A stretch of 64,000 nt of DNA from Vespa crabro (Eukaryota > Arthropoda > Insecta > Hymenoptera > Vespidae). This document shows, piece by piece, positions 26,001-39,857 of this stretch. The translations under genes were made by a program, and so were the position numbers. Position 1 is the stretch's first letter; each line of letters begins with the position of its first letter. Where the stretch lies: assembly GCF_910589235.1 (NCBI RefSeq), contig NW_025813619.1, forward strand, positions 41,431 to 105,430, written 5' to 3'. Under the pieces are notes generated by a model. The model saw only the letters and a program-made list of their open reading frames with translations. It searched no databases and was not told the origin of the DNA.

Positions 26001-27583
26001 TATGAAAGAATGTTAAAAACTTTGATTCCAATATAAAATAGATGTTTGATCTTATGAAATGCAATGTTCTGAATCGATTGGTAACATTTTTCTAACTGTG
26101 GCACAAGTATTATTAAAGATTTCACGATTTTATCTTCGCATATACCGAAATTCGCGTATGTCGATTACGTTTTTCGACAATTATCATATGAAAACGCGTA
26201 TTTAAACATAGTAAAAACGTTATATTCTTGTTATATTCTTTATTCTGCATCGATAGAATATAAAATCATTGAAATTGAACGAGATTTCAAGTTTTCGTTT
26301 TTCGACGATACGCGTATATGAGCGAAAAATCGTATATACGATATGAAAGAATGTTAAAAACTTTGATTCCAATATAAAATAGATGTTTGATCTTATGAAA
26401 TGCAATGTTCTGAATCGATTGGTAACATTTTTCTAACTGTGGCACAAGTATTATTAAAGATTTCACGATTTTATCTTCGCATATACCGAAATTCGCGTAT
26501 GTCGATTACGTTTTTCGACAATTATCATATGAAAACGCGTATTTAAACATAGTAAAAACGTTATATTCTTGTTATATTCTTTATTCTGCATCGATAGAAT
26601 ATAAAATCATTGAAATTGAACGAGATTTCAAGTTTTCGTTTTTCGACGATACGCGTATATGAGCGAAAAATCGTATATACGATATGAAAGAATGTTAAAA
26701 ACTTTGATTCCAATATAAAATAGATGTTTGATCTTATGAAATGCAATGTTCTGAATCGATTGGTAACATTTTTCTAACTGTGGCACAAGTATTATTAAAG
26801 ATTTCACGATTTTATCTTCGCATATACCGAAATTCGCGTATGTCGATTACGTTTTTCGACAATTATCATATGAAAACGCGTATTTAAACATAGTAAAAAC
26901 GTTATATTCTTGTTATATTCTTTATTCTGCATCGATAGAATATAAAATCATTGAAATTGAACGAGATTTCAAGTTTTCGTTTTTCGACGATACGCGTATA
27001 TGAGCGAAAAATCGTATATACGATATGAAAGAATGTTAAAAACTTTGATTCCAATATAAAATAGATGTTTGATCTTATGAAATGCAATGTTCTGAATCGA
27101 TTGGTAACATTTTTCTAACTGTGGCACAAGTATTATTAAAGATTTCACGATTTTATCTTCGCATATACCGAAATTCGCGTATGTCGATTACGTTTTTCGA
27201 CAATTATCATATGAAAACGCGTATTTAAACATAGTAAAAACGTTATATTCTTGTTATATTCTTTATTCTGCATCGATAGAATATAAAATCATTGAAATTG
27301 AACGAGATTTCAAGTTTTCGTTTTTCGACGATACGCGTATATGAGCGAAAAATCGTATATACGATATGAAAGAATGTTAAAAACTTTGATTCCAATATAA
27401 AATAGATGTTTGATCTTATGAAATGCAATGTTCTGAATCGATTGGTAACATTTTTCTAACTGTGGCACAAGTATTATTAAAGATTTCACGATTTTATCTT
27501 CGCATATACCGAAATTCGCGTATGTCGATTACGTTTTTCGACAATTATCATATGAAAACGCGTATTTAAACATAGTAAAAACG

Positions 27584-29629
27584 TTATATTCTTGTTATAT
27601 TCTTTATTCTGCATCGATAGAATATAAAATCATTGAAATTGAACGAGATTTCAAGTTTTCGTTTTTCGACGATACGCGTATATGAGCGAAAAATCGTATA
27701 TACGATATGAAAGAATGTTAAAAACTTTGATTCCAATATAAAATAGATGTTTGATCTTATGAAATGCAATGTTCTGAATCGATTGGTAACATTTTTCTAA
27801 CTGTGGCACAAGTATTATTAAAGATTACACGATTTTATCTTCGCATATACCGAAATTCGCGTATGTCGATTACGTTTTTCGACAATTATCATATGAAAAC
27901 GCGTATTTAAACATAGTAAAAACGTTATATTCTTGTTATATTCTTTATTCTGCATCGATAGAATATAAAATCATTGAAATTGAACGAGATTTCAAGTTTT
28001 CGTTTTTCGACGATACGCGTATATGAGCGAAAAATCGTATATACGATATGAAAGAATGTTAAAAACTTTGATTCCAATATAAAATAGATGTTTGATCTTA
28101 TGAAATGCAATGTTCTGAATCGATTGGTAACATTTTTCTAACTGTGGCACAAGTATTATTAAAGATTTCACGATTTTATCTACGCATATACCGAAATTCG
28201 CGTATGTCGATTACGTTTTTCGACAATTATCATATGAAAACGCGTATTTAAACATAGTAAAAACGTTATATTCTTGTTATATTCTTTATTCTGCATCGAT
28301 AGAATATAAAATCATTGAAATTGAACGAGATTTCAAGTTTTCGTTTTTCGACGATACGCGTATATGAGCGAAAAATCGTATATACGATATGAAAGAATGT
28401 TAAAAACTTTGATTCCAATATAAAATAGATGTTTGATCTTATGAAATGCAATGTTCTGAATCGATTGGTAACATTTTTCTAACTGTGGCACAAGTATTAT
28501 TAAAGATTTCACGATTTTATCTTCGCATATACCGAAATTCGCGTATGTCGATTACGTTTTTCGACAATTATCATATGAAAACGCGTATTTAAACATAGTA
28601 AAAACGTTATATTCTTGTTATATTCTTTATTCTGCATCGATAGAATATAAAATCATTGAAATTGAACGAGATTTCAAGTTCTCGTTTTTCGACGATACGC
28701 GTATATGAGCGAAAAATCGTATATACGATATGAAAGAATGTTAAAAACTTTGATTCCAATATAAAATAGATGTTTGATCTTATGAAATGCAATGTTCTGA
28801 ATCGATTGGTAACATTTTTCTAACTGTGGCACAAGTATTATTAAAGATTTCACGATTTTATCTTCGCATATACCGAAATTCGCGTATGTCGATTACGTTT
28901 TTCGAAAATTATCATATGAAAACGCGTATTTAAACATAGTAAAAACGTTATATTCTTGTTATATTCTTTATTCTGCATCGATAGAATATAAAATCATTGA
29001 AATTGAACGAGATTTCAAGTTTTCGTTTTTCGACGATACGCGTATATGAGTGAAAAATCGTATATACGATATGAAAGAATGTTAAAAACTTTGATTCCAA
29101 TATAAAATAGATGTTTGATCTTATGAAATGCAATGTTCTGAATCGATTGGTAACATTTTTCTAACTGTGGCACAAGTATTATTAAAGATTTCACGATTTT
29201 ATCTTCGCATATACCGAAATTCGCGTATGTCGATTACGTTTTTCGACAATTATCATATGAAAACGCGTATTTAAACATAGTAAAAACGTTATATTCTTGT
29301 TATATTCTTTATTCTGCATCGATAGAATATAAAATCATTGAAATTGAACGAGGTTTCAAGTTTTCGTTTTTCGACGATACGCGTATATGAGCGAAAAATC
29401 GTATATACGATATGAAAGAATGTTAAAAACTTTGATTCCAATATAAAATAGATGTTTGATCTTATGAAATGCAATGTTCTGAATCGATTGGTAACATTTT
29501 TCTAACTGTGGCACAAGTATTATTAAAGATTTCACGATTTTATCTTCGCATATACCGAAATTCGCGTATGTCGATTACGTTTTTCGACAATTATCATATG
29601 AAAACGCGTATTTAAACATAGTAAAAACG
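27584..29629 (+). repeat. Six-monomer segment duplicated from 14,967-17,012 (right copy)
   Basis: Markers are AGATTACACG (27,827), ATCTACGCAT (28,182), GTTCTCG (28,681), TTCGAAAATT (near 28,906), GAGTGAAA (near 29,051) and CGAGGTTTC (near 29,352). Each lies 12,617 bp from its partner. The third monomer lacks the ATTAGGTTT of the left copy, so the left copy's private changes either postdate the duplication or were removed by conversion here. Confidence 0.9.
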
Positions 29630-31674
29630 TTATATTCTTGTTATATTCTTTATTCTGCATCGATAGAATATAAAATCATTGAAATTGAACGAGATTTCAA
29701 GTTTTCGTTTTTCGACGATACGCGTATATGGCGAAAAATCGTATATACGATATGAAAGAATGTTAAAAACTTTGATTCCAATATAAAATAGATGTTTGAT
29801 CTTATGAAATGCAATGTTCTGAATCGATTGGTAACATTTTTCTAACTGTGGCACAAGTATTATTAAAGATTTCACGATTTTATCTTCGCATATACCGAAA
29901 TTCGCGTATGTCGATTACGTTTTTCGACAATTATCATATGAAAACGCGTATTTAAACATAGTAAAAACGTTATATTCTTGTTATATTCTTTATTCTGCAT
30001 CGATAGAATATAAAATCATTGAAATTGAACGAGATTTCAAGTTTTCGTTTTTCGACGATACGCGTATATGAGCGAAAAATCGTATATACGATATGAAAGA
30101 ATGTTAAAAACTTTGATTCCAATATAAAATAGATGTTTGATCTTATGAAATGCAATGTTCTGAATCGATTGGTAACATTTTTCTAACTGTGGCACAAGTA
30201 TTATTAAAGATTTCACGATTTTATCTTCGCATATACCGAAATTCGCGTATGTCGATTACGTTTTTCGACAATTATCATATGAAAACGCGTATTTAAACAT
30301 AGTAAAAACGTTATATTCTTGTTATATTCTTTATTCTGCATCGATAGAATATAAAATCATTGAAATTGAACGAGATTTCAAGTTTTCGTTTTTCGACGAT
30401 ACGCGTATATGAGCGAAAAATCGTATATACGATATGAAAGAATGTTAAAAACTTTGATTCCAATCTAAAATAGATGTTTGATCTTATGAAATGCAATGTT
30501 CTGAATCGATTGGTAACATTTTTCTAACTGTGGCACAAGTATTATTAAAGATTTCACGATTTTATCTTCGCATATACCGAAATTCGCGTATGTCGATTAC
30601 GTTTTTCGACAATTATCATATGAAAACGCGTATTTAAACATAGTAAAAACGTTATATTCTTGTTATATTCTTTATTCTGCATCGATAGAATATAAAATCA
30701 TTGAAATTGAACGAGATTTCAAGTTTTCGTTTTTCGACGATACGCGTATATGAGCGAAAAATCGTATATACGATATGAAAGAATGTTAAAAACTTTGATT
30801 CCAATATAAAATAGATGTTTGATCTTATGAAATGCAATGTTCTGAATCGATTGGTAACATTTTTCTAACTGTGGCACAAGTATTATTAAAGATTTCACGA
30901 TTTTATCTTCGCATATACCGAAATTCGCGTATGTCGATTACGTTTTTCGACAATTATCATATGAAAACGCGTATTTAAACATAGTAAAAACGTAATATTC
31001 TTGTTATATTCTTTATTCTGCATCGATAGAATATAAAATCATTGAAATTGAACGAGATTTCAAGTTTTCGTTTTTCGACGATACGCGTATATGAGCGAAA
31101 AATCGTATATACGATATGAAAGAATGTTAAAAACTTTGATTCCAATATAAAATAGATGTTTGATCTTATGAAATGCAATGTTCTGAATCGATTGGTAACA
31201 TTTTTCTAACTGTGGCACAAGTATTATTAAAGATTTCACGATTTTATCTTCGCATATACCGAAATTCGCGTATGTCTATTACGTTTTTCGACAATTATCA
31301 TATGAAAACGCGTATTTAAACATAGTAAAAACGTTATATTCTTGTTATATTCTTTATTCTGCATCGATAGAATATAAAATCATTGAAATTGAACGAGATT
31401 TCAAGTTTTCGTTTTTCGACGATACGCGTATATGAGCGAAAAATCGTATATACGATATGAAAGAATGTTAAAAACTTTGATTCCAATATAAAATAGATGT
31501 TTGATCTTATGAAATGCAATGTTCTGAATCGATTGGTAACATTTTTCTAACTGTGGCACAAGTATTATTAAAGATTTCACGATTTTATCTTCGCATATAC
31601 CGAAATTCGCGTATGTCGATTACGTTTTTCGACAATTATCATATGAAAACGCGTATTTAAACATAGTAAAAACG
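29630..31674 (+). repeat. Mixed monomers after the 12.6-kb offset repeat
   Basis: There are six monomers. The first is 340 bp, with TATATGGCG in place of TATATGAGCG (loss of one A near 29,730), which breaks the left edge of the second arm of the dyad segment. Others carry single changes: CCAATCTAAAA (30,465), CGTAATATTC (near 30,995) and TGTCTATTACG (near 31,276). Confidence 0.9.
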
Positions 31675-34600
31675 TTATATTCTTGTTATATTCTTTATTC
31701 TGCATCGATAGAATATAAAATCATTGAAATTGAACGAGATTTCAAGTTTTCGTTTTTCGACGATACGCGTATATGAGCGAAAAATCGTATATACGATATG
31801 AAAGAATGTTAAAAACTTTGATTCCAATATAAAATAGATGTTTGATCTTATGAAATGCAATGATCTGAATCGATTGGTAACATTTTTCTAACTGTGGCAC
31901 AAGTATTATTAAAGATTTCACGATTTTATCTTCGCATATACCGAAATTCGCGTATGTCGATTACGTTTTTCGACAATTATCATATGAAAACGCGTATTTA
32001 AACATAGTAAAAACGTTATATTCTTGTTATATTCTTAATTCTGCATCGATAGAATATAAAATCATTGAAATTGAACGAGATTTCAAGTTTTCGTTTTTCG
32101 ACGATACGCGTATATGAGCGAAAAATCGTATATACGATATGAAAGAATGTTAAAAACTTTGATTCCAATATAAAATAGATGTTTGATCTTATGAAATGCA
32201 ATGTTCTGAATCGATTGGTAACATTTTTCTAACTGTGGCACAAGTATTATTAAAGATTTTACGATTTTATCTTCGCATATACCGAAATTCGCGTATGTCG
32301 ATTACGTTTTTCGACAATTATCATATGAAAACGCGTATTTAAACAGAGTAAAAACGTTATATTCTTGTTATATTCTTTATTCTGCATCGATAGAATATAA
32401 AATCATTGAAATTGAACGAGATTTCAAGTTTTCGTTTTTCGACGATACGCGTATATGAGCGAAAAATCGTATATACGATATGAAAGAATGTTAAAAACTT
32501 TGATTCCAATATAAAATAGATGTTTGATCTTATGAAATGCAATGTTCTGAATCGATTGGTAACATTTTTCTAACTGTGGCACAAGTATTATTAAAGATTT
32601 CACGATTTTATCTTCGCATATACCGAAATTCGCGTATGTCGATTACGTTTTTCGACAATTATCATATGAAAACGCGTATTTAAACATAGTAAAAACGTTA
32701 TATTCTTGTTATATTCTTTATTCTGCATCGATAGAATATAAAATCATTGAAATTGAACGAGATTTCAAGTTTTCGTTTTTCGACGATACGCGTATATGAG
32801 CAAAAAATCGTATATACGATATGAAAGAATGTTAAAAACTTTGATTCCAATATAAAATAGATGTTTGATCTTATGAAATGCAATGTTCTGAATCGATTGG
32901 TAACATTTTTCTAACTACTGGCACAAGTATTATTAAAGATTTCACGATTTTATCTTCGCATATACCGAAATTCGCGTATGTCGATTACGTTTTTCGACAA
33001 TTATCATATGAAAACGCGTATTTAAACATAGTAAAAACGTTATATTCTTGTTATATTCTTTATTCTGCATCGATAGAATATAAAATCATTGAAATTGAAC
33101 GAGATTTCAAGTTTTCGTTTTTCGACGATACGCGTATATGAGCGAAAAATCGTATATACGATATGAAAGAATGTTAAAAACTTTGATTCCAATATAAAAT
33201 AGATGTTTGATCTTATGAAATGCAATGTTCTGAATCGATTGGTAACATTTTTCTAACTGTGGCACAAGTATTATTAAAGATTTTACGATTTTATCTTCGC
33301 ATATACCGAAATTCGCGTATGTCGATTACGTTTTTCGACAATTATCATATGAAAACGCGTATTTAAACAGAGTAAAAACGTTATATTCTTGTTATATTCT
33401 TTATTCTGCATCGATAGAATATAAAATCATTGAAATTGAACGAGATTTCAAGTTTTCGTTTTTCGACGATACGCGTATATGAGCGAAAAATCGTATATAC
33501 GATATGAAAGAATGTTAAAAACTTTGATTCCAATATAAAATAGATGTTTGATCTTATGAAATGCAATGATCTGAATCGATTGGTAACATTTTTCTAACTG
33601 TGGCACAAGTATTATTAAAGATTTCACGATTTTATCTTCGCATATACCGAAATTCGCGTATGTCGATTACGTTTTTCGACAATTATCATATGAAAACGCG
33701 TATTTAAACATAGTAAAAACGTTATATTCTTGTTATATTCTTAATTCTGCATCGATAGAATATAAAATCATTGAAATTGAACGAGATTTCAAGTTTTCGT
33801 TTTTCGACGATACGCGTATATGAGCGAAAAATCGTATATACGATATGAAAGAATGTTAAAAACTTTGATTCCAATATAAAATAGATGTTTGATCTTATGA
33901 AATGCAATGTTCTGAATCGATTGGTAACATTTTTCTAACTGTGGCACAAGTATTATTAAAGATTTTACGATTTTATCTTCGCATATACCGAAATTCGCGT
34001 ATGTCGATTACGTTTTTCGACAATTATCATATGAAAACGCGTATTTAAACATAGTAAAAACGTTATATTCTTGTTATATTCTTTATTCTGCATCGATAGA
34101 ATATAAAATCATTGAAATTGAACGAGATTTCAAGTTTTCGTTTTTCGACGATACGCGTATATGAGCAAAATATCGTATATACGATATGAAAGAATGTTAA
34201 AAACTTTGATTCCAATATAAAATAGATGTTTGATCTTATGAAATGCAATGTTCTGAATCGATTGGTAACATTTTTCTAACTACTGGCACAAGTATTATTA
34301 AAGATTTCACGATTTTATCTTCGCATATACCGAAATTCGCGTATGTCGATTACGTTTTTCGACAATTATCATATGAAAACGCGTATTTAAACATAGTAAA
34401 AACGTTATATTCTTGTTATATTCTTTATTCTGCATCGATAGAATATAAAATCATTGAAATTGAACGAGATTTCAAGTTTTCGTTTTTCGACGATACGCGT
34501 ATATGAGCGAAAAATCGTATATACGATATGAAAGAATGTTAAAAACTTTGATTCCAATATAAAATAGATGTTTGATCTTATGAAATGCAATGTTCTGAAT

Positions 34601-35427
34601 CGATTGGTAACATTTTTCTAACTGTGGCACAAGTATTATTAAAGATTTCACGATTTTATCTTCGCATATACCGAAATTCGCGTATGTCGATTACGTTTTT
34701 CGACAATTATCATATGAAAACGCGTATTTAAACATAGTAAAAACGTTATATTCTTGTTATATTCTTTATTCTGCATCGATAGAATATAAAATCATTGAAA
34801 TTGAACGAGATTTCAAGTTTTCGTTTTTCGACGATACGCGTATATGAGCGAAAAATCGTATATACGATATGAAAGAATGTTAAAAACTTTGATTCCAATA
34901 TAAAATAGATGTTTGATCTTATGAAATGCAATGATCTGAATCGATTGGTAACATTTTTCTAACTGTGGCACAAGTATTATTAAAGATTTCACGATTTTAT
35001 CTTCGCATATACCGAAATTCGCGTATGTCGATTACGTTTTTCGACAATTATCATATGAAAACGCGTATTTAAACATAGTAAAAACGTTATATTCTTGTTA
35101 TATTCTTAATTCTGCATCGATAGAATATAAAATCATTGAAATTGAACGAGATTTCAAGTTTTCGTTTTTCGACGATACGCGTATATGAGCGAAAAATCGT
35201 ATATACGATATGAAAGAATGTTAAAAACTTTGATTCCAATATAAAATAGATGTTTGATCTTATGAAATGCAATGTTCTGAATCGATTGGTAACATTTTTC
35301 TAACTGTGGCACAAGTATTATTAAAGATTTTACGATTTTATCTTCGCATATACCGAAATTCGCGTATGTCGATTACGTTTTTCGACAATTATCATATGAA
35401 AACGCGTATTTAAACATAGTAAAAACG
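31675..35427 (+). repeat. 4-monomer higher-order repeat block (period 1,365 bp)
   Basis: Markers recur four monomers apart, with one extra base from a shared insertion. AATGATCTG is at 33,569 and 34,934 (and five monomers earlier at 31,863). TTCTTAATTC follows one monomer later in each. GAGCAAAA is at 32,802 and 34,167. CTAACTACTGG replaces CTAACTGTGG (a +1 change) at 32,917 and 34,282. AGATTTTACG and AAACAGAGT appear together in the monomers at 32,016 and 33,040, three apart. The shared insertion is unlikely to have arisen twice, so these units descend from one another by duplication. Register shifts of 3, 4 and 5 monomers point to repeated unequal exchange. Confidence 0.88.
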
Positions 35428-38400
35428 TTATATTCTTGTTATATTCTTTATTCTGCATCGATAGAATATAAAATCATTGAAATTGAACGAGATTTCAAGT
35501 TTTCGTTTTTCGACGATACGCGTATATGAGCGAAAAATCGTATATACGATATGAAAGAATGTTAAAAACTTTGATTCCAATATAAAATAGATGTTTGATC
35601 TTATGAAATGCAATGTTCTGAATCGATTGGTAACATTTTTCTAACTGTGGCACAAGTATTATTAAAGATTTCACGATTTTATCTTCGCATATACCGAAAT
35701 TCGCGTATGTCGATTACGTTTTTCGACAATTATCATATGAAAACGCGTATTTAAACATAGTAAAAACGTTATATTCTTGTTATATTCTTTATTCTGCATC
35801 GATAGAATATAAAATCATTGAAATTGAACGAGATATCAAGTTTTCGTTTTTCGACGATACGCGTATATGAGCGAAAAATCGTATATACGATATGAAAGAA
35901 TGTTAAAAACTTTGATTCCAATATAAAATAGATGTTTGATCTTATGAAATGCAATGTTCTGAATCGATTGGTAACATCTTTCTAACTGTGGCACAAGTAT
36001 TATTAAAGATTTCACGATTTTATCTTCGCATATACCGAAATTCGCGTATGTCGATTACGTTTTTCGACAATTATCATATGAAAACGCGTATTTAAACATA
36101 GTAAAAACGTTATATTCTTGTTATATTCTTTATTCTGCATCGATAGAATATAAAATCATTGAAATTGAACGAGATTTCAAGTTTTCGTTTTTCGACGATA
36201 CGCGTATATGAGCGAAAAATCGTATATACGATATGAAAGAATGTTAAAAACTTTGATTCCAATATAAAATAGATGTTTGATCTTATGAAATGCAATGTTC
36301 TGAATCGATTGGTAACATTTTTCTAACTGTGGCACAAGTATTATTAAAGATTTCACGATTTTATCTTCGCATATACCGAAATTCGCGTATGTCGATTACG
36401 TTTTTCGACAATTATCATATGAAAACGCGTATTTAAACATAGTAAAAACGTTATATTCTTGTTATATTCTTTATTCTGCATCGATAGAATATAAAATCAT
36501 TGAAATTGAACGAGATTTCAAGTTTTCGTTTTTCGACGATACGCGTATATGAGCGAAAAATCGTATATACGATATGAAAGAATGTTAAAAACTTTGATTC
36601 CAATATAAAATAGATGTTTGATCTTATGAAATGCAATGTTCTGAATCGATTGGTAACATTTTTCTAACTGTGGCACAAGTATTATTAAAGATTTCACGAT
36701 TTTATCTTCGCATATACCGAAATTCGCGTATGTCGATTACGTTTTTCGACAATTATCTTATGAAAACGCGTATTTAAACATAGTAAAAACGTTATATTCT
36801 TGTTATATTCTTTATTCTGCATCGATAGAATATAAAATCATTGAAATTGAACGAGATTTCAAGTTTTCGTTTTTCGACGATACGCGTATATGAGCGAAAA
36901 ATCGTATATACGATATGAAAGAATGTTAAAAACTTTGATTCCAATATAAAATAGATGTTTGATCTTATAAAATGCAATGTTCTGAATCGATTGGTATTTT
37001 TCTAACTGTGGCACAAGTATTATTAAAGATTTCACGATTTTATCTACGCATATACCGAAATTCGCGTATGTCGATTACGTTTTTCGACAATTATCATATG
37101 AAAACGCGTATTTAAACATAGTAAAAACGTTATATTCTTGTTATATTCTTTATTCTGCATCGATAGAATATAAAATCATTGAAATTGAACGAGATTTCAA
37201 GTTTTCGTTTTTCGACGATACGCGTATATGAGCGAAAAATCGTATATACGATATGAAAGAATGTTAAAAACTTTGATTCCAATATAAAATAGATGTTTGA
37301 TCTTATGAAATGCAATGTTCTGAATCGATTGGTAACATTTTTCTAACTGTGGCACAAGTATTATTAAAGATTTCACGATTTTATCTTCGCATATACCGAA
37401 ATTCGCGTATGTCGATTACGTTTTTCGACAATTATCATATGAAAACGCGTATTTAAACATAGTAAAAACGTTATATTCTTGTTATATTCTTTATTCTGCA
37501 TCGATAGAATATAAAATCATTGAAATTGAACGAGATTTCAAGTTTTCGTTTTTCGACGATACGCGTATATGAGCGAAAAATCGTATATACGATATGAAAG
37601 AATGTTAAAAACTTTGATTCCAATATAAAATAGATGTTTGATCTTATGAAATGCAATGTTCTGAATCGATTGGTAACATTTTTCTAACTGTGGCACAAGT
37701 ATTATTAAAGATTTCACGATTTTATCTTCGCATATACCGAAATTCGCGTATGTCGATTACGTTTTTCGACAATTATCATATGAAAACGCGTATTTAAACA
37801 TAGTAAAAACGTTATATTCTTGTTATATTCTTTATTCTGCATCGATAGAATATAAAATCATTGAAATTGAACGAGATTTCAAGTTTTCGTTTTTCGACGA
37901 TACGCGTATATGAGCGAAAAATCGTATATACGATATGAAAGAATGTTAAAAACTTTGATTCCAATATAAAATAGATGTTTGATCTTATGAAATGCAATGT
38001 TCTGAATCGATTGGTAACATTTTTCTAACTGTGGCACAAGTATTATTAAAGATTTCACGATTTTATCTTCGCATATACCGAAATTCGCGTATGTCGATTA
38101 CGTTTTTCGACAATTATCATATGAAAACGCGTATTTAAACATAGTAAAATCGTTATATTCTTGTTATATTCTTTATTCTGCATCGATAGAATATAAAATC
38201 ATTGAAATTGAACGAGATTTCAAGTTTTCGTTTTTCGACGATACGCGTATATGAGCGAAAAATCGTATATACGATATGAAAGAATGTTAAAAACTTTGAT
38301 TCCAATATAAAATAGATGTTTTATCTTATGAAATGCAATGTTCTGAATCGATTGGTAACATTTTTCTAACTGTGGCACAAGTATTATTAAAGATTTCACG

Positions 38401-39857
38401 ATTTTATCTTCGCATATACCGAAATTCGCGTATGTCGATTACGTTTTTCGACAATTATCATATGAAAACGCGTATTTAAACATAGTAAAAACGTTATATT
38501 CTTGTTTTATTCTTTATTCTGCATCGATAGAATATAAAATCATTGAAATTGAACGAGATTTCAAGTTTTCGTTTTTCGACGATACGCGTATATGAGCGAA
38601 AAATCGTATATACGATATGAAAGAATGTTAAAAACTTTGATTCCAATATAAAATAGATGTTTGATCTTATGAAATGCAATGTTCTGAATCGATTGGTAAC
38701 ATTTTTCTAACTGTGGCACAAGTATTATTAAAGATTTCACGATTTTATCTTCGCATATACCGAAATTCGCGTATGTCGATTACGTTTTTCGACAATTATC
38801 TTATGAAAACGCGTATTTAAACATAGTAAAAACGTTATATTCTTGTTATATTCTTTATTCTGCATCGATAGAATATAAAATCATTGAAATTGAACGAGAT
38901 TTCAAGTTTTCGTTTTTCGACGATACGCGTATATGAGCGAAAAATCGTATATACGATATGAAAGAATGTTAAAAACTTTGATTCCAATATAAAATAGATG
39001 TTTGATCTTATGAAATGCAATGTTCTGAATCGATTGGTAACATTTTTCTAACTGTGGCACAAGTATTATTAAAGATTTCACGATTTTATCTTCGCATATA
39101 CCGAAATTCGCGTATGTCGATTACGTTTTTCGACAATTATCATATGAAAACGCGTATTTAAACATAGTAAAAACGTTATATTCTTGTTATATTCTTTATT
39201 CTGCATCGATAGAATATAAAATCATTGAAATTGAACGAGATTTCAAGTTTTCGTTTTTCGACGATACGCGTATATGAGCGAAAAATCGTATATACGATAT
39301 GAAAGAATGTTAAAAACTTTGATTCCAATATAAAATAGATGTTTGATCTTATGAAATGCAATGTTCTGAATCGATTGGTAACATTTTTCTAACTGTGGCA
39401 CAAGTATTATTAAAGATTTCACGATTTTATCTTCGCATATACCGAAATTCGCGTATGTCGATTACGTTTTTCGACAATTATCATATGAAAACGCGTATTT
39501 AAACATAGTAAAAACGTTATATTCTTGTTATATTCTTTATTCTGCATCGATAGAATATAAAATCATTGAAATTGAACGAGATTTCAAGTTTTCGTTTTTC
39601 GACGATACGCGTATATGAGCGAAAAATCGTATATACGATATGAAAGAATGTTAAAAACTTTGATTCCAATATAAAATAGATGTTTGATCTTATGAAATGC
39701 AATGTTCTGAATCGATTGGTATCATTTTTCTAACTGTGGCACAAGTATTATTAAAGATTTCACGATTTTATCTTCGCATATACCGAAATTCGCGTATGTC
39801 GATTACGTTTTTCGACAATTATCATATGAAAACGCGTATTTAAACATAGTAAAAACG
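35428..39857 (+). repeat. Monomers 35,428-39,857, low variant density, one 338-bp unit
   Basis: There are thirteen monomers. Changes include GAGATATC near 35,834, AACATCTTTC near 35,978, ATTATCTTATG (36,758), ATCTACGCAT (37,046), GTAAAATCG near 38,149, CTTGTTTTATT near 38,507, ATTATCTTATG near 38,801 and GGTATCATTT near 39,722. The monomer at 36,792 is 338 bp, with TTGGTATTTTTC in place of TTGGTAACATTTTTC near 36,996. The ATCTTATG then ATCTACG pair recurs at 46,974/47,265 and 60,252/60,543. Confidence 0.85.

Larger units (their letters stand above)
19561..27826 (+). repeat. Near-perfect homogeneous satellite block (~24 monomers)
   Basis: Over about 8.27 kb I found only three departures from the canonical monomer: A to G at 21,089, T to A at 21,237 and C to T at 23,169. 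No indels occur. The flanking regions carry one or more changes in most monomers. The block lies between the two copies of the six-monomer segment (14,967-17,012 and 27,584-29,629). It reflects either very recent amplification or an assembly that filled this stretch with consensus. Confidence 0.9.

Noticed and set aside
29630..29875. Minus-strand 81-codon frame in the 340-bp monomer
   Set aside because: It is caused by the 1-bp deletion near 29,730 and is not present elsewhere in this form.
32878..33141. Plus-strand 87-codon open frame (also at 34,243-34,506 and 63,194-63,457)
   Set aside because: These appear only where a 1-bp insertion (32,917, 34,282, 63,305) shifts the frame past a stop. 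They are indel by-products with no recognisable protein.
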